A stretch of DNA of 42,244 bases from Plastoroseomonas hellenica (GCF_018129085.1 NZ_JAAGBB010000047.1:1-42244), one strand, 5' to 3'; counted from the stretch's first letter, positions 1 to 10,616 are shown. Notes: generated by a model from the letters alone, not told the origin. Made by a program: numbers and translations.

Positions 1-83
1 CTCGATCCCCAAGGCACAGGCAGGTCCTCCCCGCCCATGACTGAACACTGTCAGCCATCTCCCCAGTCCAAGCTGTCAGTTAT

Positions 84-112
84 GTCCCCGGTCCGGACCC
101 CCTTCCGGGGAC
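84..112. other. Inverted repeat upstream of lutA-like gene
   Basis: GTCCCCGG (84-91) and CCGGGGAC (105-112) form an 8-bp stem around a 13-nt loop. No T-run follows, so it is not a typical intrinsic terminator. It may end an upstream gene outside the window or lie in the leader of the next gene. The rest of bases 1-190 shows no convincing gene; CTGTCAG occurs twice at about 48 and 74. Confidence 0.3.
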
Positions 113-190
113 CGCGCCTCACCCTGGCGTCTGGCCGCCCTGCGTGTGTTGCGCTTCCGCGGCGGCGCGGGGCGTGCCTAATCTTCGATC

Positions 191-967
191 ATGTCCAAGC
201 CACGCGTCGCCCTCTTCGTCACCTGTCTGGTCGATCTCTATCGTCCGACGGTCGGCTTTGCGGCGATCCGCCTGCTGGAATCCGCCGGGTGCCAGGTCGA
301 GGTGCCGCAGGCCCAGACCTGCTGCGGCCAGCCGGCCTACAACAGCGGCGATCGCGCCACGGCGCGGGAGATCGCGCGCGGCGTCGTCGACGCGTTCAGG
401 AACTACGACCATGTCGTCGCGCCGTCGGGGTCCTGCGGCGGGATGATCAGCCACCATTATCCGGCGCTGTTCGACGACGACCCGGAATATCGCGGCCGCG
501 CCGAGGCGCTGGCCGCGAAGACGCATGAGCTGGTCTCCTTCCTGACCGACGTCATGGGCGTGACGTCGGTGGAAGCGGCGCATGCGGGCGTCGTCACCTA
601 TCACGACAGCTGCTCGGGCCTGCGGGAGCTCGGCGTGAAGGCGCAGCCGCGGGCGCTGCTCGCGACGGTGCGTGGCCTGACCTTGAAGGAGATGGCGGAT
701 CCCGAGATCTGCTGCGGCTTCGGCGGCACCTTTTGCGTGAAGTATCCCGAGATCTCGACCCGCATGGTCACCGACAAGGCCCGCGACATCCAGGCGACCG
801 GCGCCGAGACGCTGCTTGCCGGGGATATGGGTTGCCTGCTCAACATGGCCGGACGGCTGAAGCGCGAGGGGGCCGCGATGCGCGTCCGCCATGTCGCGGA
901 GGTGCTGGCCGGCATGGACGCCGAAACGCCTGGCATCGGGGATACAGGCCCCAGAGGAACAGCATGA
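191..967 (+). CDS. LutA-like (Fe-S)-binding protein with two CCG domains
   Basis: This 258-aa protein has the two cysteine-rich CCG domains of the LutA/GlpC/HdrB group. The first contains CLVDLYRP near residue 12 and QTCCGQPAYNSG near residue 42. The second contains HDSCSGLREL near residue 138 and EICCGFGGTFCVKYPE near residue 173. In Bacillus, LutA works with LutB and LutC to oxidise L-lactate to pyruvate in the cytoplasm. LutA there is about 240 aa, so this copy is full length. No lutB or lutC follows: the next gene, overlapping by 4 nt (ATGA), is a 2OG-Fe(II) dioxygenase. LutB and LutC could lie upstream, outside the window. The family is clear; lactate as substrate is inference. The start lacks a good ribosome binding site but suits the family N-terminus. 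Confidence 0.85.
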   Translation: MSKPRVALFVTCLVDLYRPTVGFAAIRLLESAGCQVEVPQAQTCCGQPAYNSGDRATAREIARGVVDAFRNYDHVVAPSGSCGGMISHHYPALFDDDPEYRGRAEALAAKTHELVSFLTDVMGVTSVEAAHAGVVTYHDSCSGLRELGVKAQPRALLATVRGLTLKEMADPEICCGFGGTFCVKYPEISTRMVTDKARDIQATGAETLLAGDMGCLLNMAGRLKREGAAMRVRHVAEVLAGMDAETPGIGDTGPRGTA

Positions 968-1695
968 ACGCGCCGCTCGCCGCCCTGCCGCCGCTCGAGG
1001 CCGAGATCGCCAGCGAAGGCTTCCTGCGCCTGGATGGCGCGCGGGTGACCGCGCTGCTGGGCGACGCCGCGGCAGACCTGCCGGGTTTCATCGAGAGCTG
1101 GAACCGGCTGGAGACCGACGCGTTCATGCGCGATGGCGGCCGCTACCGCCGCCGCCGCATCGCCAATTTCGCCGCGAGCCCGGGTGTCGCCGGCCATGTG
1201 CGGGGCGAGCACCGGCCGCATTTCCAGGCGGTCGTGCACAACACGCTGAATGGCGGCGTCGATCGCTGGTTCGCGCCGATCGAGGATGCGGTCGGCGCCA
1301 ATCCGGCGCTGACCGCGCTGCTCGATCTCGGCCGGGCGCTGGCCGACCGCGTCTCCGGCCCGCAGCACTGGTTCGTGGAGGCCCATCAGTTCCGCATCGA
1401 GGCGGCGGCCGGCGCGCCCGGCCTGCCGACCCCTGAGGGCGTGCACCAGGACGGCGTCGACCTCGTTATCATCGCCATGATCCGCCGCGCCAATCTCGTG
1501 GGTGGCGAGACCCTGGTCGAGGATCTGAACGGGCGCGAGCTGGCGCGCTTCACGCTGCGCCAGGCGCTGGACACCGCGATCCTGGATGATCGCCGTGTGC
1601 GGCATGGCGTCACCCCCGTGCAGCCGGAGGATGATGCGCTGCCCTCCGCCCGGGATGTGCTGGTGCTGACCTGGAAGCGGCATCCGGCGCCCTGA
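964..1695 (+). CDS. 2OG-Fe(II) dioxygenase of the isoleucine-hydroxylase (IDO) type
   Basis: The 243-aa product resembles the 2OG-Fe dioxygenase family that includes bacterial L-isoleucine 4-hydroxylase (usual length about 240 aa). The iron-binding H-x-D is visible in GVHQDGVDLV around residue 160, and the distal histidine in RRVRHGVTPV around residue 215. Such enzymes hydroxylate free amino acids or similar small molecules using 2-oxoglutarate and oxygen. The ATG overlaps the stop of the LutA-like gene by 4 nt, so the two are probably translationally coupled. The reading frame extends further upstream inside the previous gene, but 964 is the first start giving a family-like N-terminus. The true substrate cannot be read from the sequence. 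Confidence 0.8.
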   Translation: MNAPLAALPPLEAEIASEGFLRLDGARVTALLGDAAADLPGFIESWNRLETDAFMRDGGRYRRRRIANFAASPGVAGHVRGEHRPHFQAVVHNTLNGGVDRWFAPIEDAVGANPALTALLDLGRALADRVSGPQHWFVEAHQFRIEAAAGAPGLPTPEGVHQDGVDLVIIAMIRRANLVGGETLVEDLNGRELARFTLRQALDTAILDDRRVRHGVTPVQPEDDALPSARDVLVLTWKRHPAP

Positions 1696-1748
1696 CGCAA
1701 CCTTCCCGCTTCGCTGCCGTTCCGCGCTGACAGAAAAGGGAGAAGCGA

Positions 1749-2066
1749 ATGCGGCGCCCGATCATCGGCCTGATGGGCCTGGTGCTGTTCGCGCTGCCGG
1801 GAGCGGCGCAGACACCCCCCGATGCCGGCGGCCGCCAGCCGGGCCAGCCGGGCGCGCGCGATGACGGGCCGGCCGCCCAGGCGCCGCGCACCCAGAACCC
1901 GCAGGAGGTCAATCGCGGAACCGACGGCTCCGCGGCCGGCCACCAGCAGCCGGGCGCCACCGGCATCACGCCACAGGGCATGCTGGGCACCGCGACCGCG
2001 GGAGAGCGGCAGCCGCACGCTCAGCCCGGCGGTGATCCGCCACAAAGCAGTCCGCCCCCGCGTTAG
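1749..2066 (+). CDS. Small secreted Pro/Gly/Gln-rich protein, unknown function
   Basis: A 105-aa product starts with a clear Sec signal peptide (MRRPIIGLMGLVLFALPGAAQ). The mature part is low in complexity and rich in Pro, Gly, Gln and Ala, with no recognisable domain and no cysteine. A GGGAGAAG ribosome binding site sits just before the ATG. It is a single gene between the dioxygenase and rho. I do not recognise the family. The export signal and ribosome binding site make it likely to be real; a role in the periplasm is all that can be inferred. Confidence 0.6.
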   Translation: MRRPIIGLMGLVLFALPGAAQTPPDAGGRQPGQPGARDDGPAAQAPRTQNPQEVNRGTDGSAAGHQQPGATGITPQGMLGTATAGERQPHAQPGGDPPQSSPPPR

Positions 2067-2190
2067 GATTTTTCGGCCTCGGGTTTTCCGAGCGAGCCGG
2101 CTCGGCCGGCGGTGGCCGGTTCCCAAGGCACCATCGTGGGACCGTCCGCCAGAGGCTTGACGCCGCGACACTTTCTCACCAGTTCTCCGA

Positions 2191-2219
2191 TTGACCGGGG
2201 CCGGGCATCCGCCTAGGCT
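2191..2219 (+). promoter_or_regulatory. Candidate sigma-70 promoter for rho
   Basis: TTGACC (2191-2196) and TAGGCT (2214-2219) are separated by exactly 17 bp, in the 322-bp gap before rho. This leaves a leader of about 160 nt. Such matches occur by chance, so this is a suggestion. The rest of the gap (2067-2388) holds a GCCGGC-TCG-GCCGGC hairpin near 2097 and no convincing gene. Confidence 0.4.
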
Positions 2220-2388
2220 TTGGTCGCTCAAGCGGTCACGTGCCGACACCTCCGTCGCCCGTTCCCGTCTCCCTCCTTCTTCTCGGGATGTCGCCGATGC
2301 CGAACCCGGCACACGGCGCAGCGCAGGCAGCAAGCCGCGCGCAGCAGGTCCCGGACCCTCACCCACTACTACCGGACTGGCTCACCCC

Positions 2389-3657
<1,269 letters not shown>

Positions 3658-3669
<12 letters not shown>

Positions 3670-3797
3670 CGGTGTTCCCGCATCCCCTTTGTCCTGGCAC
3701 GCCTTCGGCGTGACGCGATGAACGCCTGACGGTGTTCCCGCATCCCCTTTGCCTTGGCACGCCACCGGCGTGACGCAATGAACACCTGACGGTGTTC
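3658..3797. repeat. Tandem 60-bp repeat over the rho stop codon (2 full and 1 partial unit)
   Basis: The sequence repeats with an exact 60-bp period (units beginning about 3658, 3718 and 3778). The first unit includes the last codons of rho (ATG AAC ACC TGA). Each unit has a hairpin GAACACC-TGAC-GGTGTTC whose loop is the rho stop codon; unit 2 carries one change (GAACGCC) that leaves a G-U pair in the RNA. Units 1 and 2 also hold CACGCC-N3-GGCGTG, in which the loop varies (TTC, ACC) but the stem is kept. The last unit runs into the terminator hairpin. Confidence 0.9.
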
Positions 3798-3813
3798 CTT
3801 CGATCCTGAGCTC

Positions 3814-3839
3814 CCGGGAGCCTTGCGGCTCCCGGTTTT
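3814..3839 (+). terminator. Intrinsic terminator of rho
   Basis: CCGGGAGCC (3814-3822), loop TTGC, GGCTCCCGG (3827-3835), then TTTT. A perfect 9-bp GC-rich stem with a short U-tract, placed after the tandem repeat that follows rho. Confidence 0.75.
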
Positions 3840-3938
3840 GCACCGAATGATGGGCCGGGCGCAGCGCCCCGACCGGCAGATAGGGCCAAGCCCGCTGCCC
3901 TGAGAATGCCCTGCGCTTCGCGTATTGCAGGGACCGCT

Positions 3939-4484
3939 ATGCTCGACACCGACCCCGATTTCGCCCACGCGCTGGCCTTCGCGGCCCGCGCGCATGACGG
4001 CCAGACCCGCAAGGGTGCCGCCGGCGAGCCTTATGTGAACCACGTCATCGAGGTGGCGGAGATTCTCGTCGCCCACGGGGCTCCGCGGGAGGCGATCCTC
4101 GCCGCCTATCTGCACGACACCGTGGAGGACACCGCGGTCACGCCGGAGGAACTCGCTGCCGAATTCGGCGACGCCGTCGCCCGCATTGTGGCCGAGGTCA
4201 CCGACGACAAGGCGCTGCCGAAGGAGGTCCGGAAAGGGCTTCAGATCAGCCACGCCCTGGTCTGCTCGGCGCCGGCCAAGCAACTCAAGCTCGCGGACAA
4301 GATCAGCAACCTGCGCGCCATCATCGACAGCCCGCCGGCCGCCTGGAACCACGCGCGGCGGGTCGAGTATGTCGGCTGGGCGGGACGGGTCGGGGCGGGG
4401 CTGAAGGGCGGGAACCCGGCGCTCGATGCGCTGTTCGACGCGACCTATCGCGCGGCGCTGTTGCGCCTCGCTGAAGAAGCCTGA
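3939..4484 (+). CDS. HD-domain hydrolase, MESH1/SpoT-hydrolase-like
   Basis: The 181-aa single-domain protein carries the HD metal-binding set seen in SpoT-type ppGpp hydrolases: AHDGQTRKG (19-27), [10 protein letters not shown] with His35, YLHDTVEDT with His59-Asp60, and [10 protein letters not shown] with Asp120. There is no synthetase, TGS or ACT domain, so it looks like a stand-alone small alarmone hydrolase, which removes the 3'-pyrophosphate of (p)ppGpp in the cytoplasm. Related HD proteins act on other nucleotides, so the substrate is inferred. An upstream ATG at 3906 exists, but the ATG at 3939 has a GCAGGGA ribosome binding site and gives a normal N-terminus. Confidence 0.8.
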   Translation: MLDTDPDFAHALAFAARAHDGQTRKGAAGEPYVNHVIEVAEILVAHGAPREAILAAYLHDTVEDTAVTPEELAAEFGDAVARIVAEVTDDKALPKEVRKGLQISHALVCSAPAKQLKLADKISNLRAIIDSPPAAWNHARRVEYVGWAGRVGAGLKGGNPALDALFDATYRAALLRLAEEA

Positions 4485-4496
4485 CGCCGGACGCCA

Positions 4497-4709
4497 TCAG
4501 CGGGCCGGCGCGGTGGCGAAGCCGCGGAGGCAGCGGTGCACCAGCGGGATCACCGCGAAGACCATGCCGAAGACCATCTGCGGCACGATGACGAGGGTGA
4601 CCTGCCAGGAGGGCAGGTCGTCCAGCACCGGCGCCCAGAGGTAGAGCAGGCCGGTGATCAGGGGGTAGGCGCCGACGCAGAGCGCCAGGGCGAAGCGAAA
4701 GCGTGTCAT
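4497..4709 (-). CDS. Small two-helix membrane protein, unknown function
   Basis: A 70-aa product has two hydrophobic helices (RFALALCVGAYPLITGLLYLW, then VTLVIVPQMVFGMVFAVIPLV) and a basic, polar tail. It is transcribed away from the tetR-type gene; the 86-bp gap between their starts contains two GAACG-N3-CGTTC palindromes, so the two are probably co-regulated. A TAAGG sequence sits a few bases before the ATG. The fold recalls small DUF2798-like inner-membrane proteins, but I cannot confirm the family. It is likely a target of the neighbouring repressor. Confidence 0.6.
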   Translation of the reverse strand: MTRFRFALALCVGAYPLITGLLYLWAPVLDDLPSWQVTLVIVPQMVFGMVFAVIPLVHRCLRGFATAPAR

Positions 4710-4723
4710 GGATTGCCTTATCT

Positions 4724-4764
4724 GAACGGTACGTTCCGTTTCCCCTTATGGAACGCTCCGTTCC
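4724..4764. promoter_or_regulatory. Two GAACG-N3-CGTTC palindromes, candidate TetR operators
   Basis: GAACG-GTA-CGTTC (4724-4736) and GGAACG-CTC-CGTTCC (4750-4764) are perfect inverted repeats with the same core, centred 27 bp apart. They lie between the divergent membrane-protein and tetR-type genes. TetR-family repressors commonly bind such sites, often of the form GGAACG/CGTTCC, in the gap next to their own gene. Confidence 0.7.
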
Positions 4765-4795
4765 GTCACGTCAAGCCCCATGCTATGATCGCGCC

Positions 4796-5407
4796 ATGAC
4801 AGATCGCCGCACCTCCATCGGCAATAGCCGCAACCCCGAGACCCATGCCGCGATCCTCGACGCCGCGCATGAGCTGCTGGCCGAGCACGGCTATGCCGGC
4901 GTGTCGATGGAGGCCGTCGCGCGCCGCGCCGGCGCCGGCAAGCCGACGCTCTATCGCTGGTGGCCGAGCAAGACCGCGCTGCTGATCGAGCTCTATGAGC
5001 GGGAGAAGACCCGCGCGCTCGCGGAGATCCCGGATCTCGGCTCCGCGCAGAAGGAGTTGGTGGCGCTGATCAAGGGCGTGCACCGCTTCTGGCGCAAGAC
5101 GCCGGCCGGCCAGGCCTTTCGCAGCATCATCGCGGAGGCCCAGGCCGATGACGCGGCGCTGCGGTCGCTGCGCGACGAGTTCCTGCCGCGCGGCCGCGCC
5201 ACCGCGACCGTCATTCTGGACCGCGCCCAGGCGCGTGGCGAGATCGCGCCGGATGCCGACCGGGAGCTGCTGCTTGATGTGCTGTTCGGCTTCTCCTGGT
5301 ACCGGCTGCTGACGCACCGGCTGCGCGACGACACCGGCGCCGTCGAGCGCCTGGTTGCCGCGCTGCTGGCCGCGGCCAAGGCAGGCGGCTCGCTGGCGGG
5401 CGATTAG
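4796..5407 (+). CDS. TetR/AcrR family transcriptional regulator
   Basis: The 203-aa protein has the TetR N-terminal DNA-binding domain: ILDAAHELLAEHGYAGVSMEAVARRAGAGKPTLYRWWPSK at residues about 19-58, with the typical LYRWWPSK end of the recognition helix. The C-terminal part is a helical ligand-binding and dimer domain similar to TetR_C members. The frame opens earlier (4703), but the upstream codons would cover the operator region, so the ATG at 4796 is preferred. It probably represses itself and the divergent small membrane protein through the GAACG-N3-CGTTC palindromes. The inducer is unknown. Confidence 0.88.
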   Translation: MTDRRTSIGNSRNPETHAAILDAAHELLAEHGYAGVSMEAVARRAGAGKPTLYRWWPSKTALLIELYEREKTRALAEIPDLGSAQKELVALIKGVHRFWRKTPAGQAFRSIIAEAQADDAALRSLRDEFLPRGRATATVILDRAQARGEIAPDADRELLLDVLFGFSWYRLLTHRLRDDTGAVERLVAALLAAAKAGGSLAGD

Positions 5408-5559
5408 GCCGGCTTTGCCTCCCGCCCCACGCCGTCACGCTCGGCGGAGGCCGCCCGAGGCGCCTCCCCCGGCTCCTTCGGCGGCGGCGACGAAGCCGCG
5501 AGCCAGGTGAAGGCGAGCGCCGCCCAGAGCGTGGTGGTGGCGAGCCTGGTCGGTTCCAT
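5404..5559 (-). CDS. Possible 51-aa exported or membrane-anchored peptide
   Basis: A short frame starts 3 nt after the stop of the next gene upstream on this strand and encodes MEPTRLATTTLWAALAFTWLAAS followed by a Pro/Glu/Ala-rich tail. The N-terminal hydrophobic stretch could be a signal peptide or a single membrane anchor. A GGCGGAG ribosome-binding-like sequence lies about 8 nt before the ATG. It is below usual gene-calling lengths and has no recognisable homology, so its reality rests on position and the hydrophobic start. Its 3' end overlaps the 3' end of the tetR-type gene by 4 nt. Confidence 0.4.
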   Translation of the reverse strand: MEPTRLATTTLWAALAFTWLAASSPPPKEPGEAPRAASAERDGVGREAKPA

Positions 5560-5562
5560 CGT

Positions 5563-5979
5563 TCAGCTCCGCCATTCGGCTCGGTCGGACAGCGGCCGCA
5601 GCGCGGCATCGGCAGCCGCGAAGTCGCGGGCGGCCAGCGCCTCGCGCGCCTGCTTCAGCGCCACCACCGCGCGGCCGCCAGGCGCCGAGCGGTCCTCGCC
5701 GGCCCGTGCCATCCGGAGATTGAGCAGCATGGTCTCGGCCCGCTCCAGGGCATCGTTCGCGGCACCCGGCCGGCGGGCGGCGATCGCGGCGCGGGCGGCC
5801 TCGATATGATCACGGACATCGCCACGCTCGGCCGCCACCCGCGCACGCCTGGTCCCGACCGGTGGCGGCGCCGGCGTCTTGATCCCCGGCGTCGGTGCCT
5901 GCGCGGCGGCGGGCAAGGCGGCCAGGATCCAGCCGGCGGCGAGCAGCATCAGCGGACGGCGGGTGGGAACGGGCTGCAT
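5563..5979 (-). CDS. Secreted helical protein, unknown function
   Basis: The 138-aa product starts with a signal peptide (LMLLAAGWILAALPAAAQA), then a Pro-rich linker, then about 100 residues of Ala/Arg/Glu-rich amphipathic helix (HIEAARAAIAARRPGAANDALERAETMLLNLRMA; ALKQAREALAARDFAAADAALRPL). The paired helices with A-x-x-A-L spacing resemble TPR-like periplasmic proteins, but no named family is recognised. An AGGAGG ribosome binding site lies 7 nt before the ATG, which strongly supports the start. It is followed at 3 nt by the possible 51-aa peptide. Confidence 0.7.
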   Translation of the reverse strand: MQPVPTRRPLMLLAAGWILAALPAAAQAPTPGIKTPAPPPVGTRRARVAAERGDVRDHIEAARAAIAARRPGAANDALERAETMLLNLRMARAGEDRSAPGGRAVVALKQAREALAARDFAAADAALRPLSDRAEWRS

Positions 5980-6125
5980 GGCATGACCTCCTGCGGCGAC
6001 GGGCCGGATGAGAGCACCCCGTCGTCACGCCGCGATGTCCCGCGCGCAACGGAGTGCAACGCATGACGCCGGCCCGACCGCGATGCAGGATGCTTTCGAC
6101 CAGCGCCCCGGAGTGACCAGCCTTG

Positions 6126-6902
6126 ATGGACAATCGCCTTCCCAGCGTCGCCGCTCTCGAGCGGGCGGCGCTGACCGCCATACCCGCGCCGCGCATCGCC
6201 TTCGACGGACCCTTCGTGCTGCGCGCCTTCCGCGGCGGCACCGGCCGCGCCAATGCGGTCAGCGCCCTCGATCCCGCGCCCGACCCCGACATGCCGGCCC
6301 GCATCGCAAGGATCGAGGCGCTCTACGCAGCACAAGGAATCCCGCTGCGCTTCCGCTCGACGCCCCTCGATCCCGCCGGGCTCGATCCCTTCCTGCGCGA
6401 CCGCGGCTACAGCGAAAAGGACGAGACGGTCATCCTGGCCAGCGCGATCGATGCGATCGCCCGCCCCGATCCCGCGGTCACCGTGCTCGATGCGCCCTCC
6501 GCCGGCTGGATGGCCGTGATCGCGACCGCCGAGTACCAGACCGAGGCGCGCCGGGCCGAGAAGCTGGAAAGCGCGCCGCTGCTGCTCGCGAAGGGCGGCT
6601 GGCTGCTGCTGCGGGAGGACGGCGTGGACGCCGCCTCGGCCGCGCTGGTGGTGGATGGCGATCTCGCCGGCGCCTTCGACTTGGCCGTGCGCCCGGAATT
6701 CCGCCGCCGCGGCCTCGCCCGCCGCATTCTCGGCGCCGGCGCCGCCTGGGCGGCGGCGCAGGGGGCACGCTGGCTCTACGCGCAGGTGGCGGCGGCGAAT
6801 ACCGCCTCCCGCGCGACCTTCGAAGGGCTCGGCTTCCGGGAGGCCTATCGGTACCGCTACCTAGAGCAGATCGCCGGAGGGCGGAATCGCCCGGAGGCGT
6901 GA
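6126..6902 (+). CDS. GNAT family N-acetyltransferase
   Basis: The 258-aa protein ends with a GNAT domain. The acetyl-CoA-binding motif A is FDLAVRPEFRRRGLARRILGAGAAWAAAQGA around residues 180-211, and the motif B region is VAAANTASRATFEGLGFREAYRYRYL. The N-terminal half is a less conserved domain, as in two-domain GNAT proteins. A TTG lies immediately before the ATG; the ATG is the simpler start. The last dozen codons and the stop lie inside a palindromic repeat (6864-6910), so the C-terminus LEQIAGGRNRPEA is repeat-derived. The acetylated substrate is unknown. Confidence 0.8.
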   Translation: MDNRLPSVAALERAALTAIPAPRIAFDGPFVLRAFRGGTGRANAVSALDPAPDPDMPARIARIEALYAAQGIPLRFRSTPLDPAGLDPFLRDRGYSEKDETVILASAIDAIARPDPAVTVLDAPSAGWMAVIATAEYQTEARRAEKLESAPLLLAKGGWLLLREDGVDAASAALVVDGDLAGAFDLAVRPEFRRRGLARRILGAGAAWAAAQGARWLYAQVAAANTASRATFEGLGFREAYRYRYLEQIAGGRNRPEA

Positions 6903-6910
6903 ATCTGCTC
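6864..6910. repeat. Palindromic repeat at the 3' end of the GNAT gene
   Basis: GAGCAGAT (6864-6871) pairs with ATCTGCTC (6903-6910). Inside, CGCC-gga-GGGCG pairs with CGCCC-gga-GGCG around a GAAT loop. The unpaired TGA on the right side is the stop codon of the GNAT gene. The left border CTAGAGCAGATC recurs in reverse at 35176-35187. Confidence 0.75.
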
Positions 6911-6987
6911 GTCAAAACAAGGGCTCGTCCAGCCCGGCGCAAACCTGCCGGAGATGGCGTTCGCGCGGTAGCGGCCGGATCCGGGCC

Positions 6988-7962
6988 TCAGGGCAGCAGC
7001 ACGGTGCTGCCCGTTGTCTGCCGCGCTTCGAGCGCCCGGTGCGCCTCGGCGGCGTCCTTCAGGGGGAAGTGCTGGTTGATCTGGAGCTTCACGGCGCCGC
7101 TGGTCACCGCCTGGAACAGGTCCTCGGCCGAGGCGACCAGGTCCTCGCGCTTGGCGGTATAGGTCGCGAGCGTCGGGCGGGTCAGGAACAGGGACCCCTT
7201 GGCGGCCAGGATGCCGATATCGACCGGCGGCACCGGACCCGAAGCATTGCCGTAGCTGACCATCATGCCGAGCGGCGCCAGGCTGTCGAGCGAGGGGATG
7301 AAGGTGTCCTTGCCGACGCTGTCATAGACCACCGGCACCATGGCGCCTCCGGTGATCGCCTTGACGCGGGCCGGGATGTCCTCGCCCGAGAGGATGATGT
7401 GCGCCGCGCCATGCGCGCGCGCCAGTTCGGCCTTGGCCTCGGTCCCGACGACGCCGATGACGGTGGCGCCCAGCGACGCGGCCCATTGGCAGAGGATCAG
7501 CCCGACGCCGCCGGCCGCGGCATGCAGCAGGATCGTCTCGCCCTTCTTCACGGGATAGGTGCGGCGGATCAGGTACTGCGCCGTCATCCCCTGCAGCATC
7601 ATGGCCGCGCCCTGCTCATAGCTGAGCGCGTCCGGCAGCTTCACCAGGCGATCGGCCTTGAGGGTGCGGCGCTCCGCATAGGCGCCGATCGGGCCGGTCG
7701 CATAGGCGACGCGATCGCCGACCGCGACTTCCGTGACGCCGTCGCCCACCGCTTCCACCATACCGGCGGCTTCCATGCCGATGGTCGCCGGCATCGACGG
7801 CGCCTTGTAGAGGCCGGTGCGGAAATAGACGTCGATGTAGTTCAGCCCGACCGCCTGATGGCGGATCAGCGCCTCGCCGGGCTTGGGCGCCGGGACGGGC
7901 ACCTCCTCCCACAGCATCTTCTCGGGGCCGCCATTCTCATGGATGCGGATCGCATGGTTCAT
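6988..7962 (-). CDS. Quinone oxidoreductase, zinc-free MDR family
   Basis: The 324-aa protein matches the NADPH:quinone reductase (Qor/zeta-crystallin) branch of medium-chain dehydrogenases. It starts with MNHAIRIHENGGPEKMLWEEVPVP, has NYIDVYFRTGLY typical of quinone reductases, the dinucleotide-binding HAAAGGVGLILCQWAASLGATVIG, and ends ALEARQTTGSTVLLP. The zinc-ligand residues of alcohol dehydrogenases are absent. It catalyses one-electron reduction of quinones with NADPH in the cytoplasm. It starts within the 3' end of the alkyltransferase gene (26-nt overlap) with an AAAGGGA ribosome binding site, so it is likely the third gene of a leftward operon. Confidence 0.9.
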   Translation of the reverse strand: MNHAIRIHENGGPEKMLWEEVPVPAPKPGEALIRHQAVGLNYIDVYFRTGLYKAPSMPATIGMEAAGMVEAVGDGVTEVAVGDRVAYATGPIGAYAERRTLKADRLVKLPDALSYEQGAAMMLQGMTAQYLIRRTYPVKKGETILLHAAAGGVGLILCQWAASLGATVIGVVGTEAKAELARAHGAAHIILSGEDIPARVKAITGGAMVPVVYDSVGKDTFIPSLDSLAPLGMMVSYGNASGPVPPVDIGILAAKGSLFLTRPTLATYTAKREDLVASAEDLFQAVTSGAVKLQINQHFPLKDAAEAHRALEARQTTGSTVLLP

Positions 7963-8428
7963 CGAGGGCAGTCCCTTTCCTGGTGGCCCCTGCTTCCAGG
8001 GCCAGAAGAACGCGCTTGGTAGCCGGGCCCTCGGCGCCGGAATAGCCGCCCAGCGCGCCGTTGCTCCCGGTGATGCGATGGCACGGGATGATGATCGGGA
8101 TCGGGTTGTCGCCGCAGGCCTGCCCGACGGCCCGCGGGGCGGAGCCAAGCAGCTTCGCCACGTCCCCGTAGGTCCGGGTCTCGCCGGCGGGGATAGCACG
8201 CATGGCCGCCCAGACGCGCTGGCGGAATTCGGAGCCGTAGGGCGCCAGCGGCAGATCGAAGCCGGTGCGGGCACCGTCGAAATAATCGTGGAGCTGCGCG
8301 CGCGCCGCCCGCAGGAGGGGCGTTTCGGTCTGGTCGCGACCACGGCCCCAGTCGAGGGCGACGATGGCGCCATCCTCCTCGGACACCGTGATCTCGCCGA
8401 GGGGGGTCATGAGCGAGAGCTGGGGCAT
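7937..8428 (-). CDS. Methylated-DNA--[protein]-cysteine S-methyltransferase
   Basis: This 163-aa Ogt/MGMT-type protein repairs O6-alkylguanine by irreversible transfer of the alkyl group to its own cysteine. The active site is IPIIIPCHRITGSNGALGGYSGAEGPATKR, with the PCHR motif near residue 127. The DNA-binding segment RQRVWAAMRAIPAGETRTYGDVAKLLGS precedes it. There is no Ada-type N-terminal domain. A start at 8458 is also possible; it would lie 4 nt after the yyaL stop and add 10 residues with atypical codons. Neither start has a clear ribosome binding site. The gene lies between yyaL-like and quinone oxidoreductase genes. Confidence 0.9.
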   Translation of the reverse strand: MPQLSLMTPLGEITVSEEDGAIVALDWGRGRDQTETPLLRAARAQLHDYFDGARTGFDLPLAPYGSEFRQRVWAAMRAIPAGETRTYGDVAKLLGSAPRAVGQACGDNPIPIIIPCHRITGSNGALGGYSGAEGPATKRVLLALEAGATRKGTALDEPCDPHP

Positions 8429-8462
8429 GCGAGGCGGATGGGAAACCGGGAGAAACATGTCG

Positions 8463-10487
<2,025 letters not shown>

Positions 10488-10542
10488 GGTGAAGGGCTCC
10501 TCTGGCCGCTGTCCGGGGTCACGGCTACATGGGTCCGGCGCT

Positions 10543-10589
10543 TGCCTGGAGCAGGGTCGCTTCAAGCTGAAGCGACCCTGCTCCAGGCA
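10543..10589. repeat. Perfect 22-bp hairpin element
   Basis: Arms at 10543-10564 and 10568-10589 are exact reverse complements around an AGC loop. The inner part reads GGAGCAGGGTCGCTTCA on the left arm. It sits between two divergent genes, so it is not in a terminator position, and it shares the GAGCAG/CTGCTC feature of the other palindromic elements in this window. Confidence 0.85.
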
Positions 10590-10616
10590 GTTTGTTGGAT
10601 CGCGTGATGCACGCTT

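Noticed and set aside
2191-2388. Longer Rho with 66 extra N-terminal residues
   Set aside because: The upstream codons do not resemble Rho and overlap the probable promoter.
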